A stretch of DNA of 64,000 bases from Peronospora farinosa (Eukaryota > Oomycota > Peronosporomycetes > Peronosporales > Peronosporaceae). The position numbers were made by a program, and so were the translations under genes. Position 1 is the first letter of the stretch, and every line of letters starts with the position of its first letter. The notes below the pieces were generated by a model, which made no database searches, had not been told where the DNA came from, and saw only the letters and a list, made by a program, of their open reading frames with translations. The stretch covers positions 204,894 to 268,893 of the forward strand of contig CANTFK010000692.1 of the NCBI GenBank assembly GCA_947646735.1, given 5' to 3'. Of this stretch, positions 45,640 through 55,049 are shown one piece after another.

Positions 45640-46530
45640 CCGGACTGCCTTGATGGGGTATCCCGTTGCCGCATATGTACCTTCTCTCACCTTGTGTACC
45701 CGTCGGCTGGCGAGTTGCACTCTTCGGGATACTTGGTGAGGATGTAGACGTCTGCCTTGAGAGAGGTAGACCTGGGGACCCTCTAGGAAATATGCTTTAC
45801 TCGGTGGGACAATAGGTGGCCACTTAATCGACCTTGTCGAGAGTGGACTTAGAACCAAATTTTTCAGGGAGCTCGTCGTCCCTGGCCAATTCATTGGAAG
45901 TCTCAGGGGTGGGTTCTCAACATCAATATTGCTTTGCTTCCACAAAGTTAGGTGAGGGGGACCGCCTTGACCCCTGAGGGCCTATTCGAGACCAACCCTC
46001 AGGCCAAATATATGTTGGGGTTCTATCCGCAATTGAGTCTATATTTTAACAGGATAGCCAAATGGTATCCCTTTCTTATAACAATCGTGTGGTCAGACTA
46101 GAGTTCCTTAAAGCGTGACGACTTCGTGCCTCTTGGAGTTCATCTCGCACTTGAGTATAATCACACGAGTGTTATCAACGGGGGGGGGGGGGGCAAAATG
46201 TATCCCTTCCCTAGAAAGGACTGTGGTCAGACTCGAGATCCTCTAAGCGCGACGAACAATTGGCAAGTAGATCGCAAAGAGAGCAAAATTTACTAATTCT
46301 CCTATTTCTTAAGACCTGTACTCTATCCTTTCCTGAAGCCCTCCTTATGTCATTTGGTCTGAAACCCTGTGTTGACTAGTCAGGAGTGGCTAAACGTCAA
46401 GGACCCAGGTTTACCGATGAGGTACCGGGTCTTCTGACGAGGTACCCAGTCTACCAAAGAGGGACTCAGGTATACCGATGAGGCGCCGAGGTCGTCCAAC
46501 GAGAGACCAGGGATACAAATGAGGGAACCG
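45640..46530 (-). repeat. E-family LTR-like repeat, right arm of the inverted pair
   Basis: Inverted match to 40400-41190 in patches: the frame with LEGPQVYLSQGRRLHPHQ at 45640-45830, a G-run of 13 or more at about 46181-46194, GCAAAATGTATCCCTTCC next to it, and GGTCTACC-type tandem units at 46400-46530. Inside, AAGGGATAC-type blocks occur twice. Ends are unclear. Confidence 0.6.
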
Positions 46531-46881
46531 TGGTCTACTCCTATTAGTACTGTTTACCAGGAATCTGGTAATGATCTCCACTTTGTTGGTCCTTCACATA
46601 CTCAGCCAATGTTCGCTTCACTTCGAGTTCCCGTTGCTCTCTGGTCTTTCATCTGGTGCGCGGTGGTGCGCAGTCCTTTGTCCCTACAATTAACTACCCC
46701 TTATTTTTTTACATTTCGCAAAGTACTTCGCCACAATTTTATACCAGCAGAGCTAGCTAAGGTTATTGTTTAGATCTGAAGGCTTCCTCAGGAACTATAG
46801 CTGCTCCAAGCATATGCATTTATGGTCTATTGACACAATTTATTGGATCTTACGAGATATCGAGTACAAAGTGGGCAGATA
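46531..46881. other. Spacer before Gypsy B, no gene seen
   Basis: About 350 bases of ordinary sequence. Its last bases (AGATA, 46877-46881) are the likely left target-site copy of Gypsy B. Confidence 0.4.
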
Positions 46882-47341
46882 TATAATGGGGCACCCTCCG
46901 ACTATACTGATTACAGTATAGTCTACTTTCACTGATTACAGTGAAAGCAGGTGCCTCAATTACCTCTCTTACACAAGAGGCAGAGGAAGCTTTACTTCTA
47001 AACAAACGCTTAGAAGTAGAGGAAAAGAAAACTGTATTTAATATAGTTAACTATCTTAATAAAACTAATCTGTTATAACCTATGTTAACTATATTAAACT
47101 ACAACTATGTATGTCGACAACTTGCCCTCCACTCATTGCGCGCGTCCATCGGTCATTGGTCAGCGTGTTGGTTGATATGATGGCCCATATCAACCAATAA
47201 GAGGGCATCTCCAACTTCAAGGAGATCTAGGAACAATATTATAAGAAAAGGTAATATTGTCAAAATATTATTAGTTATAATAATATTTTATTGACACTTC
47301 ATATAAGTGTCAATATTATGTAACGGGCTCACCCCGTTACA
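46882..47341 (-). repeat. 3' LTR of Gypsy B (460 bp)
   Basis: Ends CCCGTTACA; starts TATAATGGGG where the partner LTR has TGTAATGGGG, so the terminal TG has mutated to TA. Other visible difference: G at about 47021 against A in the partner. Packed with hairpins: 46901-46922, 46926-46947, 46993-47018, 47168-47197, 47233-47260, 47291-47313 and 47320-47340. Confidence 0.92.
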
Positions 47342-47356
47342 TCACCCCCCCCTCAA
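47342..47356 (-). promoter_or_regulatory. Polypurine tract of Gypsy B
   Basis: Plus-strand TCACCCCCCCCTCAA is a G-rich purine run on the element strand immediately before the 3' LTR, the expected plus-strand primer. It confirms the minus orientation. Confidence 0.7.
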
Positions 47357-47382
47357 CCAACAGTCACATTAGTGACTGTTTA

Positions 47383-49155
47383 GTGACTATGGGAAAGGGG
47401 AACTTGTTGAATTTTCTTTCATTCAACAATTACGCTATGACAAAGTCAATGCGCGTCGCTGCTAAGGCAGCCGAGAGCTCGGCTGCACGCCTGTGTGCAG
47501 CCGCTACTGAGGCTTCACAGCCTCAGCCAGCAGACACTAATGTGTCTGCTGGAAGTCAACATCAGCCTGCAACGCCTGTTGCAGGTTCACGTAGCGCTTC
47601 GCCACGTGAAGATGTTGACCCAGAGTTAGTCGTTGACTACTCTGGTGAGTCGGATCACGCATCCGGCTTAAAGTCACCTATTCCACTCCCGGGTTCTCCC
47701 CGGGGTGATACCTCGTCGTCTAATGCTACGAAGAGGGATCGTGGTACATTGAGTGAATCAATGTACCGTGAAATGTTCGGGTCGTCTGATGAATCAGACG
47801 ACTCGCCAAACGAGTCGAAGGATAGTGACTCGGGTGGGGACCGTAAGGGTGATGTCAGTGCTTCTACTGACATCAATAATCATAGTGTCGGTACTTCTGT
47901 TGACACTAATGCTCGTGGTGTCGGTACTTCTGTTGACACCACGCAGGAGGCTTTAGACCGCAACGTATTGCGTCTTGCTCCTGATCGCAAGCCATGGATG
48001 CTACCCAAGCATCTGCTTGATCGTTGGTCTGGAAAGACCAACGAACGGTTCCCCATACCGTTGTTTGATGCGTCAAAGCTTCACGGCATTGACGCCAGTG
48101 CGAAGAACTTTCGCACTGAGAACGATTATTACATCGATGTGTTCCTTGAACATCGATGGTATGGCCCACACAAGAAGCGTGAGGCTGACGCGTTCCTCCA
48201 ATCTTGGAACGCGTTTATCACCAACGTTTTAAACGTTGGGAAAGAGGCTTGGTTTCAAAGACTTTTTGCTAGCCGCAATAAGTTTGAGAAACGAAGTACG
48301 TCCGGTGCATGCTATCGTTTGCACCGGTTATCTAGAGAGGCAGGCCTGTTATGCCTCTCTTGGGGCGACCCATGCCCGGGGTGCCTGAGCACCTCGTCAA
48401 GAGCGCCTAAGGAGGCGTACCTCCTTACTGAGCCCTGGTGGAGGGCTCGCATCTCTTCCGAAATGCGTGAAGGGATTGCTACTTTGCAATCCCTTTACGA
48501 GCGCGCTGGGCGCTCGTTTTCCGATGGTCCTTCACCATCGGGTGCCCCTTGTCGTACTGTTCGACAAGGCCGGGAACGTCGGACATCAGTTGGGCCCGAG
48601 GTTCCCAGCTATCCGCCGAAGGCGGATAGCCACGCCACCGGACGAGATAACTCTTCCGACGTCCCTTCACCTCGCGGTGCTTTAGTAAGCGTTCCACGAG
48701 GAATCGCTTCCCACCATGGGAGTCCACCAGCGGATGCGGTGGTGGAGGGAAAACCTTGTCCGATTCTTTCATCGGACTTGGCTGCTGAGTTAGACGGGTT
48801 TGCCCGTGTAACTCGTGAGCTCCGTTGTGATGTTGATCACGAACGGGATAAGCGTCGCCGCTTAGAGGACATTGTGCGACAGCTTGGTTTTGACCATGAG
48901 AGGTCTCGGGCAAACAATGCTGTCGCACTATTGGAGAATGAACGGCGAGTTCATTCTCTGAGTAACGAGCTGGCGACAGCTCGTCAGGAGATCGTCCAAT
49001 ATCATGGGAAGATCTCATCTCTACACGACCAGATATCGAATCTGGTTCGTGACAACAAGAATCTGAAGGAGATTCTTGAGAATAACGGCTATCTTCGTCG
49101 TTCGAAGAAGCCGCGTACTGAACGTACGGACGAAGACGTCCCACGTAAAACGTAG
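47383..49155 (+). CDS. Antisense frame of Gypsy B, 590 codons, coiled-coil protein of unknown function
   Basis: Fully open on the strand opposite to gag and pol, starting 42 bases inside the 3' LTR. Residues about 15-210 are acidic and Ser/Asp-rich (SSDESDDSPNESKDSDSG), including a short repeat VGTSVDT. About 210-300 form the most structured part: MLPKHLLDRWSGKTNERFP, an FPIP motif, YYIDVFLEHRWYGPHKKREA and FLQSWNAFI. About 450-575 are a long predicted coiled coil (ERDKRRRLEDIVRQL; ERRVHSLSNELATARQEIV; DQISNLVRDNKNLKEILE), then a basic end (RRSKKPRTER) that could be a nuclear signal. The last 677 bases overlap pol. Position, FPIP motif and coil are shared with Gypsy A. It is not gag, which is present separately. 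Role unknown. Confidence 0.7.
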   Translation: MTMGKGNLLNFLSFNNYAMTKSMRVAAKAAESSAARLCAAATEASQPQPADTNVSAGSQHQPATPVAGSRSASPREDVDPELVVDYSGESDHASGLKSPIPLPGSPRGDTSSSNATKRDRGTLSESMYREMFGSSDESDDSPNESKDSDSGGDRKGDVSASTDINNHSVGTSVDTNARGVGTSVDTTQEALDRNVLRLAPDRKPWMLPKHLLDRWSGKTNERFPIPLFDASKLHGIDASAKNFRTENDYYIDVFLEHRWYGPHKKREADAFLQSWNAFITNVLNVGKEAWFQRLFASRNKFEKRSTSGACYRLHRLSREAGLLCLSWGDPCPGCLSTSSRAPKEAYLLTEPWWRARISSEMREGIATLQSLYERAGRSFSDGPSPSGAPCRTVRQGRERRTSVGPEVPSYPPKADSHATGRDNSSDVPSPRGALVSVPRGIASHHGSPPADAVVEGKPCPILSSDLAAELDGFARVTRELRCDVDHERDKRRRLEDIVRQLGFDHERSRANNAVALLENERRVHSLSNELATARQEIVQYHGKISSLHDQISNLVRDNKNLKEILENNGYLRRSKKPRTERTDEDVPRKT

Positions 49156-52100
49156 GATGCGTACGCATCCTACGTGGCAACTCGATCGTGTATGCGTTGC
49201 CTTGGCGGCGCAATACACGAAACGGGCCGATGTACTTGGGCAACAATTTATTGCTGCCCACGTTAGTCACTACATGTTTAGGTAGGTTTACTGTTGACAG
49301 TAAAACTAAATCACCTTCAATAAATGTCTGAGCATTTGCCCTTCCATTATTGTCTGCGTTTCGTTTTTGCTTATCCACCGCTTCCGCGATGGAATCTTGC
49401 ACGAAACGGACTACCGCTTCACGAGTCAGCAGGAAATCCTCATCTGACTCGTTGCTTTTGGCTGCAGTGCATTGTGAGTGCACTGCAGAGATATCGGTTA
49501 CTAATTCAGCGAGAACAATACTGTTCTCACTTGTGATACCTCGAACGATGCTGACATCTTCAGCATCGTTATCAGTAAGAGCGTCATCGCTCTTACTTTC
49601 TTCCTCTTCACCGAAGTCGAATGGTACGACTTCGGTTACTTTCGCGTCGACCATAACGTCGTCGCGTGATGAGCAAGAGCCAGATTGGTTCTCGCTCGAG
49701 CGAGTCCCTCCCCCCCTTAAATTAGAGTCATCCTCTACTAAGGTGGGGACACGTGGATGGCGAAGGCCATTCACGTAGAACGGTGTATGCGTCGTAGACG
49801 CATGCACGGAGTTGTTGATGGCGAATTCGACCATCGACAAGAACTCACTCCAACTCGTAAACGAGTGGACGTACCCTCGAAGAATCTCTTCGAGGACGCG
49901 ATTGGCGCGTTCAGTCTGACCATCGGTTTCTGGATGGTCAGAAGTAGACATTATGAGCCGTGTTCCAAGTGTTTGGAACACGGAACGCCAAAACTCAGCC
50001 GTGAACCGGGGGTCCCTATCGGACACAAGTTCACGGGGTAAACCGTGCAATCGAAAGATTGTATCGATAAACACTCGAGCACAGCCCTCTGCTGTGATCG
50101 ACTCAGGTACAGCAACAAGATGCACCATCTTGCTGAACCTGTCTACAAACACGAGAATACCATTATTCCCGTGAGCGTCTTTGGGAAACCCAAAGACGAA
50201 GTCCATTGATACGGACTCCCAGCACTCTGCCGGAACAGGTAGAGGCTGCAATGGTGCACGGAATGAAGGACTAGGCTTCACTCGTTGACACACCTCGCAA
50301 GCACGCACGTACTTGCGCACAAACTTATACTGGCGTGGCCAGTAAAAGTCGCGACTGACCGTGAGGTAAGTCTTCTCACGGCCGCGATGCCCACTTATTG
50401 GTGCATCGTGACATTCAAACATGATCCGTAACCTGAGATCATGTTGTGGCGGTACAACGACACGAGGCGTGTCGTTGTGGACGGCTGTGTAGTACAGTAA
50501 GCCGTCCCGCTGGGTGTATCGATCTAGAGAAGATCGATACATGGCAGGCAAGCGCTTCTTAGCTTGCGTGGATGGGTCCTTGAGGTACTCCATCAGGCGT
50601 ACAAGATCATAATCTTGTGCGCATGCCATTCTAATGTCGTCGAGTAAGCTCGACGACAAGACGCTGGTACTCAGCGTGGCGACAGTGGTGTTCACATCAC
50701 TGTCGGATTGCACAGTCGGCTCTAGGTCAGTCCGACGTGAGACAGCATCGGCGACGACGTTAAGTCGTCCCGGCTTATACTCCACGGAGAAGTTGTACTC
50801 CGCGAAGAACGACAACCATCTCGCCATTCGTTGCGAGAGGTGTGGACTATTTACAGCCGTGCGTAGTGACGCATGGTCTGTATATACAATGAACGGTCTA
50901 TCTCCTAAGAGATAGACGCGAAACTTAGCCAGTGCATACTTCATGGCAAGGAGTTCCTTGTCATGCACCGGGTAATTGCGCTCGGCCGGTTGCAGCTGAC
51001 GCGATTGATAACAGACGACACGCTCGGCGCCGTCTGTATCATATTGCATCAGTGCGCAGCCGATTGCAAAATCACTGGCGTCACAGACCACATGAAATGG
51101 TCTGTCTTGATCGGCAATCGCCAACACTGGCGATTGCATCAAGCTTTGCTTGATACGTTCAAAGGAACGCTGACAGTCAGCGTTCCAATTCCACTTTACA
51201 TTTTTCTTGAGTAAACAAGAAAGATGTACTGTCATTTCGGCGTAATTGCGTGAGTACTTGTGCAAGTACGCCGCTAGCCTAAGGAACTTCTTTAGTCCCT
51301 TGACATCGACTGGCACTGGCCAGTCGGTGATCGCCTTGATCTTTTCTGGATCAGGGCGTACGCCGTTCTTTTACGACGATGCACCCAAGAAGTGGTATTT
51401 CGCTAGCTGCGAATATACACTTCTTGAGGTTGGCGTACAACTTATGCTCTCGCATAAGTGTAAGAACCTTACGGACGTGGAGTCTATGGACTTCCACGTC
51501 TGTTTTCCCGTCCATAGCCCGACTATGGACGAACACATCATCGAAGTAACTCGGTGCGAATTCGCGCACCGGTCTCAATAGATGTGAAACACATCTATTG
51601 AATGTGGCTGGTGCATTACTAAGCCCTTGCGGCATCACCAACCATTCCCAGAGCATACCACTGGGAGTGCTCACTGCTGTGTACGGGATGTCCCGTTCAC
51701 GCATTAGGATCTGATAGAAACCATCCATCAGATCCATGGACGAAAAGATGGTACTCTTAGACATACCATCTATGATTACGTCCTTTCTCGGTATCGGCGT
51801 TTGCGCCGGTATCGTTGCAGCGTTCAACTTGTTGAACGCGTGCACTATCCGCCACCCTTCTGTGGCCTTGCGCACACAGAAGGTCGGAGAGCTGTGAGGT
51901 GAAGTTGACTCCCTCACATGGCCCGCTGCTAGGCGATCGGCAAAGAACTTGTCGATCGCCTCGACCTGTTCCCGAGGCAGTGGCCACTGCTTCATGACAC
52001 AATATTTCGTGCCAGGAACAAGGTCGATCTCGTGTCGAGTGCCTTTATCCTTAGGCAACTCGCACGGAACGGATTCAGGGAATACATCCTTGAATTCGAC

Positions 52101-53342
52101 CAAATCCTTGTACAAAGGATTTGACTTCAGCGACTCCCAGGATTGCGATGTATATCGTTCAATCCGAGTCTTCTCATCAAGGACACTTTCGTCCATTGAT
52201 GAGCTGCTGAGAACCCGTTCGTTCTCGGCAAAAACTGTTGCTGACCGAATGTCAGTCATGTACTCGTCCTCTGCGACGAGCACACATATCTGCTTGACTT
52301 TGCCACTACGCAGATCACGCAAGAACCTTTTAGGTTCTAGCGTAGGCAACTGAGTTATCTCCGAAGTTAACTTCGGAGGCGCGATCAGATCAAGCGTATA
52401 AGCGCCTACGTTTGATCCGTCATTAACCAAGACGTTTAACGTCTCGGTTACTTCCTGGGGACTTATTCCCTCAGTGATTATTTCCTGGGGACTTATTCCC
52501 GCAGGCTCGATGGAACCTGTTCCATCGACTTCCTCTAGCTGTGGTGGCGCAACCACAGCGAGATCCTCTACGATCAACTCCTCCAGTTGATCTAGGATTA
52601 CCGTGTTGCCGCTTCTGGGCAACCGGTTTACTCTTCGGTGAATGCTGCCCTCTAGGCGAGCATTCATGTCCCGGTCCACTCGACTTATTCGAGTGGTGGA
52701 CCTTCGGCGCTGCCTGTGCTTGTGCACAGCCGCCGGCAGCTTGCTCCACAGCGTGACTGTCTGTCACGCTGAGTTCTTGTGCAGTCGTACTAACGACCGA
52801 ACCACAAGTGAGGCCATCACACTCACTCGTAGTACATTCACACGCTTGTGAACGCTCCAAGACGTTCATCAGATGGCCATCTGATGAACAAGCGGCAGGC
52901 ATCTTCACGGTTCGATGCTGCCAGCTGACCCATGGCTCGTACCTTCTGAGCCATGGTAATCCTAGGATGACATCAAATTTGTCATCCAGATCAAGTACGA
53001 TGAAATCATCATCGTACTTTTTGCCTTCAAGCGTGTAGTGAATTCCCACTACACGTTTCTTTACTGTTACGGATGCGCCAGTTGCAAGGCGCACCGTCAT
53101 CCTCGTTGGAGGGGTCTCGCGCTCAACATATTTGAGCCTACGACCATCTAGCTATTGGCGTCGAACAAAGTTGTTCGAAGCCCCACAATCAACTAGGGCG
53201 CGAAGTGACATGTTCTTTGTCACTTCGATCTTCAATGTGATGAGGGATACCTCATCACTGGGAGCGGCAACACACAGTGACTGTGTGTTGGGAGCAACCT
53301 TCGTCAAGAGTCCCGCGAACTCTCTTGACGTTGCTGGATCAG
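48479..53342 (-). pseudogene. pol of Gypsy B (protease, RT, RNase H, integrase, chromodomain)
   Basis: Protease has the DCGASNNFVRRQ active-site motif near 53190, then a single TAG (about 53150) before MTVRLATGASVTVKK and DVILGLPWLRRYEPWVSW. RT, in another frame (52727-51351), has WRIVHAFNKLNAATI, SSMDLMDGFYQILM, LPQ-type MPQGLSNAPATFN and YFDDVFVHSRAM. After a second frame change near 51360, one 945-codon frame holds RNase H (VVCDASDFAIGCAL; YTDHASLRTAV), integrase (zinc part CEVCQRVKPSPS; SMDFVFGFP; LVSDRDPRFTAEFW; DGQTERANR) and a chromodomain (YLVRWRGYPPSADSWEP) up to 48479. So one stop and at least two frame changes against full domains otherwise intact. Confidence 0.92.
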
Positions 53343-53357
53343 TAGGGCGCTCCGCCC

Positions 53358-54575
53358 CTACTGACCCCGACCGTTTTTTGATGGTCCACCACGTTGTTGC
53401 GATTTCGCAGCAACGTGGAACCCACGTCTCTGGCCCTTCTTGGCAGACAGTCGATCGTCACTCCCAGTGTTACGAGACACTGGGCGTGGGGCACTACACT
53501 CATAAGCGTAGTGGCCCAACTTCTGACAGCGATTGCACTTTTGCAATCGCTTGTACCCTGGAGAGCGAGGTCGCTCGCTCTCTACATAGGAGAGGTCCAT
53601 TGGTTCTGGACCTCCGCCCTCCTGTCGTCTCGGTGGACGATAGGACCCCGAGTGGACGTGAGCCTGTTGCAGGCTAAAGTCCTCCTGTTCCGCTGCAGAG
53701 ATCGCTTGATCCAGCGATTCTAGCTCCAAGCGGAACAGGTGGGTCTTGACAGGACCATCTGTCAGACCCTTGATGAACACAGTAACCTGCGTGTGTTCAT
53801 CGATTGGGTTCAGTACGATACAGCTAACGAGGTATCGTACGTGTTGGGCGTAAGCGTGTATATCACGCTTACCCTGTTTCAAATCCAGGAGCTCAGCCCG
53901 AGCCCTGAATTCGGCGCGAGGCGGTTCAAACGTGTGTTTGAGCCGCGCCTTGAAGACGTCATACGTTGGAAAAACGTATGGGTCGTGCAGTTTGAGCCCT
54001 AAGGCCCAAGCTTTGGCACGTCCTGCCAAGTTCGACATGGCGAACTTGACCTTCATCGCATCGTCATCGATGCGACGAGCCTCAATGGCATCGTCGAGCT
54101 CGACGAACCATCTCAACAAGGAGTCGCTTTCGACTGCCTTGTACTTGGAGACATCAATCTTCAAGGACTCGGGTCGACGTGTATACGTCGACCCGGCAGC
54201 AACAGCACTAGCCTGCTGTTGTCTCAACAGTTCAGACTGTTGAGCACCCTGCTGCATCAACAAGTCAGCTTGTTGAGCGCCTTGTTCTCTCATCAGTTCA
54301 ACCTGTTGAGAACCTTGCTCCTCTAGCAAGGTGAGTTTCTTTACAACTTCGTCAAGTTCATGTTGTATGAACTTGGCGATGGTTGCATGTTGGTCGTCTC
54401 CGCTAAGAGAGAGCAACATGGCACCAACGTCAGGGTTGCCGATGGTTTCAGCCATACGCTGAACCGCATTCCATTCGAGGTCACTCAAATGGCGGAAATC
54501 ATCACGCGTTGCGTGATGACATTCATCACCCGCTGATTCCATAGCGGGTGGTGCGGTGGTCGCTGAACGGACCAC
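53358..54575 (-). CDS. gag of Gypsy B
   Basis: Intact 405-codon structural protein. N-terminal helix region with Gln-rich repeats (EQGSQQVELMREQGAQQAD and two similar units, about residues 85-120), a retrotransposon capsid core (about 140-310: SLLRWFVELDDAI; AKAWALGLK; RAELLDLKQGKRDIHAYAQH), and a zinc knuckle CNRCQKLGHYAYEC near residue 345. A basic tail follows. It ends with TAG at 53358-53360, and the protease frame begins about 15 bases later in a different frame, so pol expression would need frameshifting or reinitiation. The Met at 54575 is four bases from the primer site. Confidence 0.93.
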   Translation of the reverse strand: MVRSATTAPPAMESAGDECHHATRDDFRHLSDLEWNAVQRMAETIGNPDVGAMLLSLSGDDQHATIAKFIQHELDEVVKKLTLLEEQGSQQVELMREQGAQQADLLMQQGAQQSELLRQQQASAVAAGSTYTRRPESLKIDVSKYKAVESDSLLRWFVELDDAIEARRIDDDAMKVKFAMSNLAGRAKAWALGLKLHDPYVFPTYDVFKARLKHTFEPPRAEFRARAELLDLKQGKRDIHAYAQHVRYLVSCIVLNPIDEHTQVTVFIKGLTDGPVKTHLFRLELESLDQAISAAEQEDFSLQQAHVHSGSYRPPRRQEGGGPEPMDLSYVESERPRSPGYKRLQKCNRCQKLGHYAYECSAPRPVSRNTGSDDRLSAKKGQRRGFHVAAKSQQRGGPSKNGRGQ

Positions 54576-54579
54576 GAAG

Positions 54580-54587
54580 TGCTACCA
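54580..54587 (-). promoter_or_regulatory. Primer-binding site of Gypsy B
   Basis: On the element strand TGGTAGCA follows two bases after the 5' LTR. This fits the 3' end of an initiator-Met-type tRNA for eight bases; the next bases (CTTCG) do not continue the match. Confidence 0.55.
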
Positions 54588-54589
54588 GG

Positions 54590-55049
54590 TGTAATGGGGC
54601 ACCCTCCGACTATACTGATTACAGTATAGTCTACTTTCACTGATTACAGTGAAAGCAGGTGCCTCAATTACCTCTCTTACACAAGAGGCAGAGGAAGCTT
54701 TACTTCTAAACAAACGCTTAGAAGTAGAGAAAAAGAAAACTGTATTTAATATAGTTAACTATCTTAATAAAACTAATCTGTTATAACCTATGTTAACTAT
54801 ATTAAACTACAACTATGTATGTCGACAACTTGCCCTCCACTCATTGCGCGCGTCCATCGGTCATTGGTCAGCGTGTTGGTTGATATGATGGCCCATATCA
54901 ACCAATAAGAGGGCATCTCCAACTTCAAGGAGATCTAGGAACAATATTATAAGAAAAGGTAATATTGTCAAAATATTATTAGTTATAATAATATTTTATT
55001 GACACTTCATATAAGTGTCAATATTATGTAACGGGCTCACCCCGTTACA
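54590..55049 (-). repeat. 5' LTR of Gypsy B (460 bp)
   Basis: TGTAATGGGG to CCCGTTACA on the plus strand, TG..CA ends intact. Same length and hairpins as the 3' LTR. It should carry the element promoter, but no TATA box can be singled out among the AT-rich hairpins. Confidence 0.93.

Larger units (their letters stand above)
46882..55049 (-). mobile_element. Ty3/Gypsy element B, complete with both LTRs
   Basis: 8168 bp between and including two 460-bp LTRs that differ at only two positions I can see, so it is a young insertion. Element order (minus): 5' LTR 54590-55049, primer site 54580-54587, gag 53358-54575, pol about 48479-53342, antisense frame 47383-49155 (+), purine tract 47342-47356, 3' LTR 46882-47341. 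Flanking five-base words AGATA and AGCTA may be a target duplication with one change. Pol has a stop and two frame breaks, so the copy is probably not autonomous. Confidence 0.93.

Noticed and set aside
46165..46200. Long G-run as a functional quadruplex or a regulatory site
   Set aside because: Single homopolymer run, matched by C-runs in the inverted E-family repeat; more likely a decayed purine tract.
50634..50915. Plus-strand frames over RNase H and integrase of Gypsy B
   Set aside because: Shadows of the 945-codon pol frame; not shared by position with A or C.
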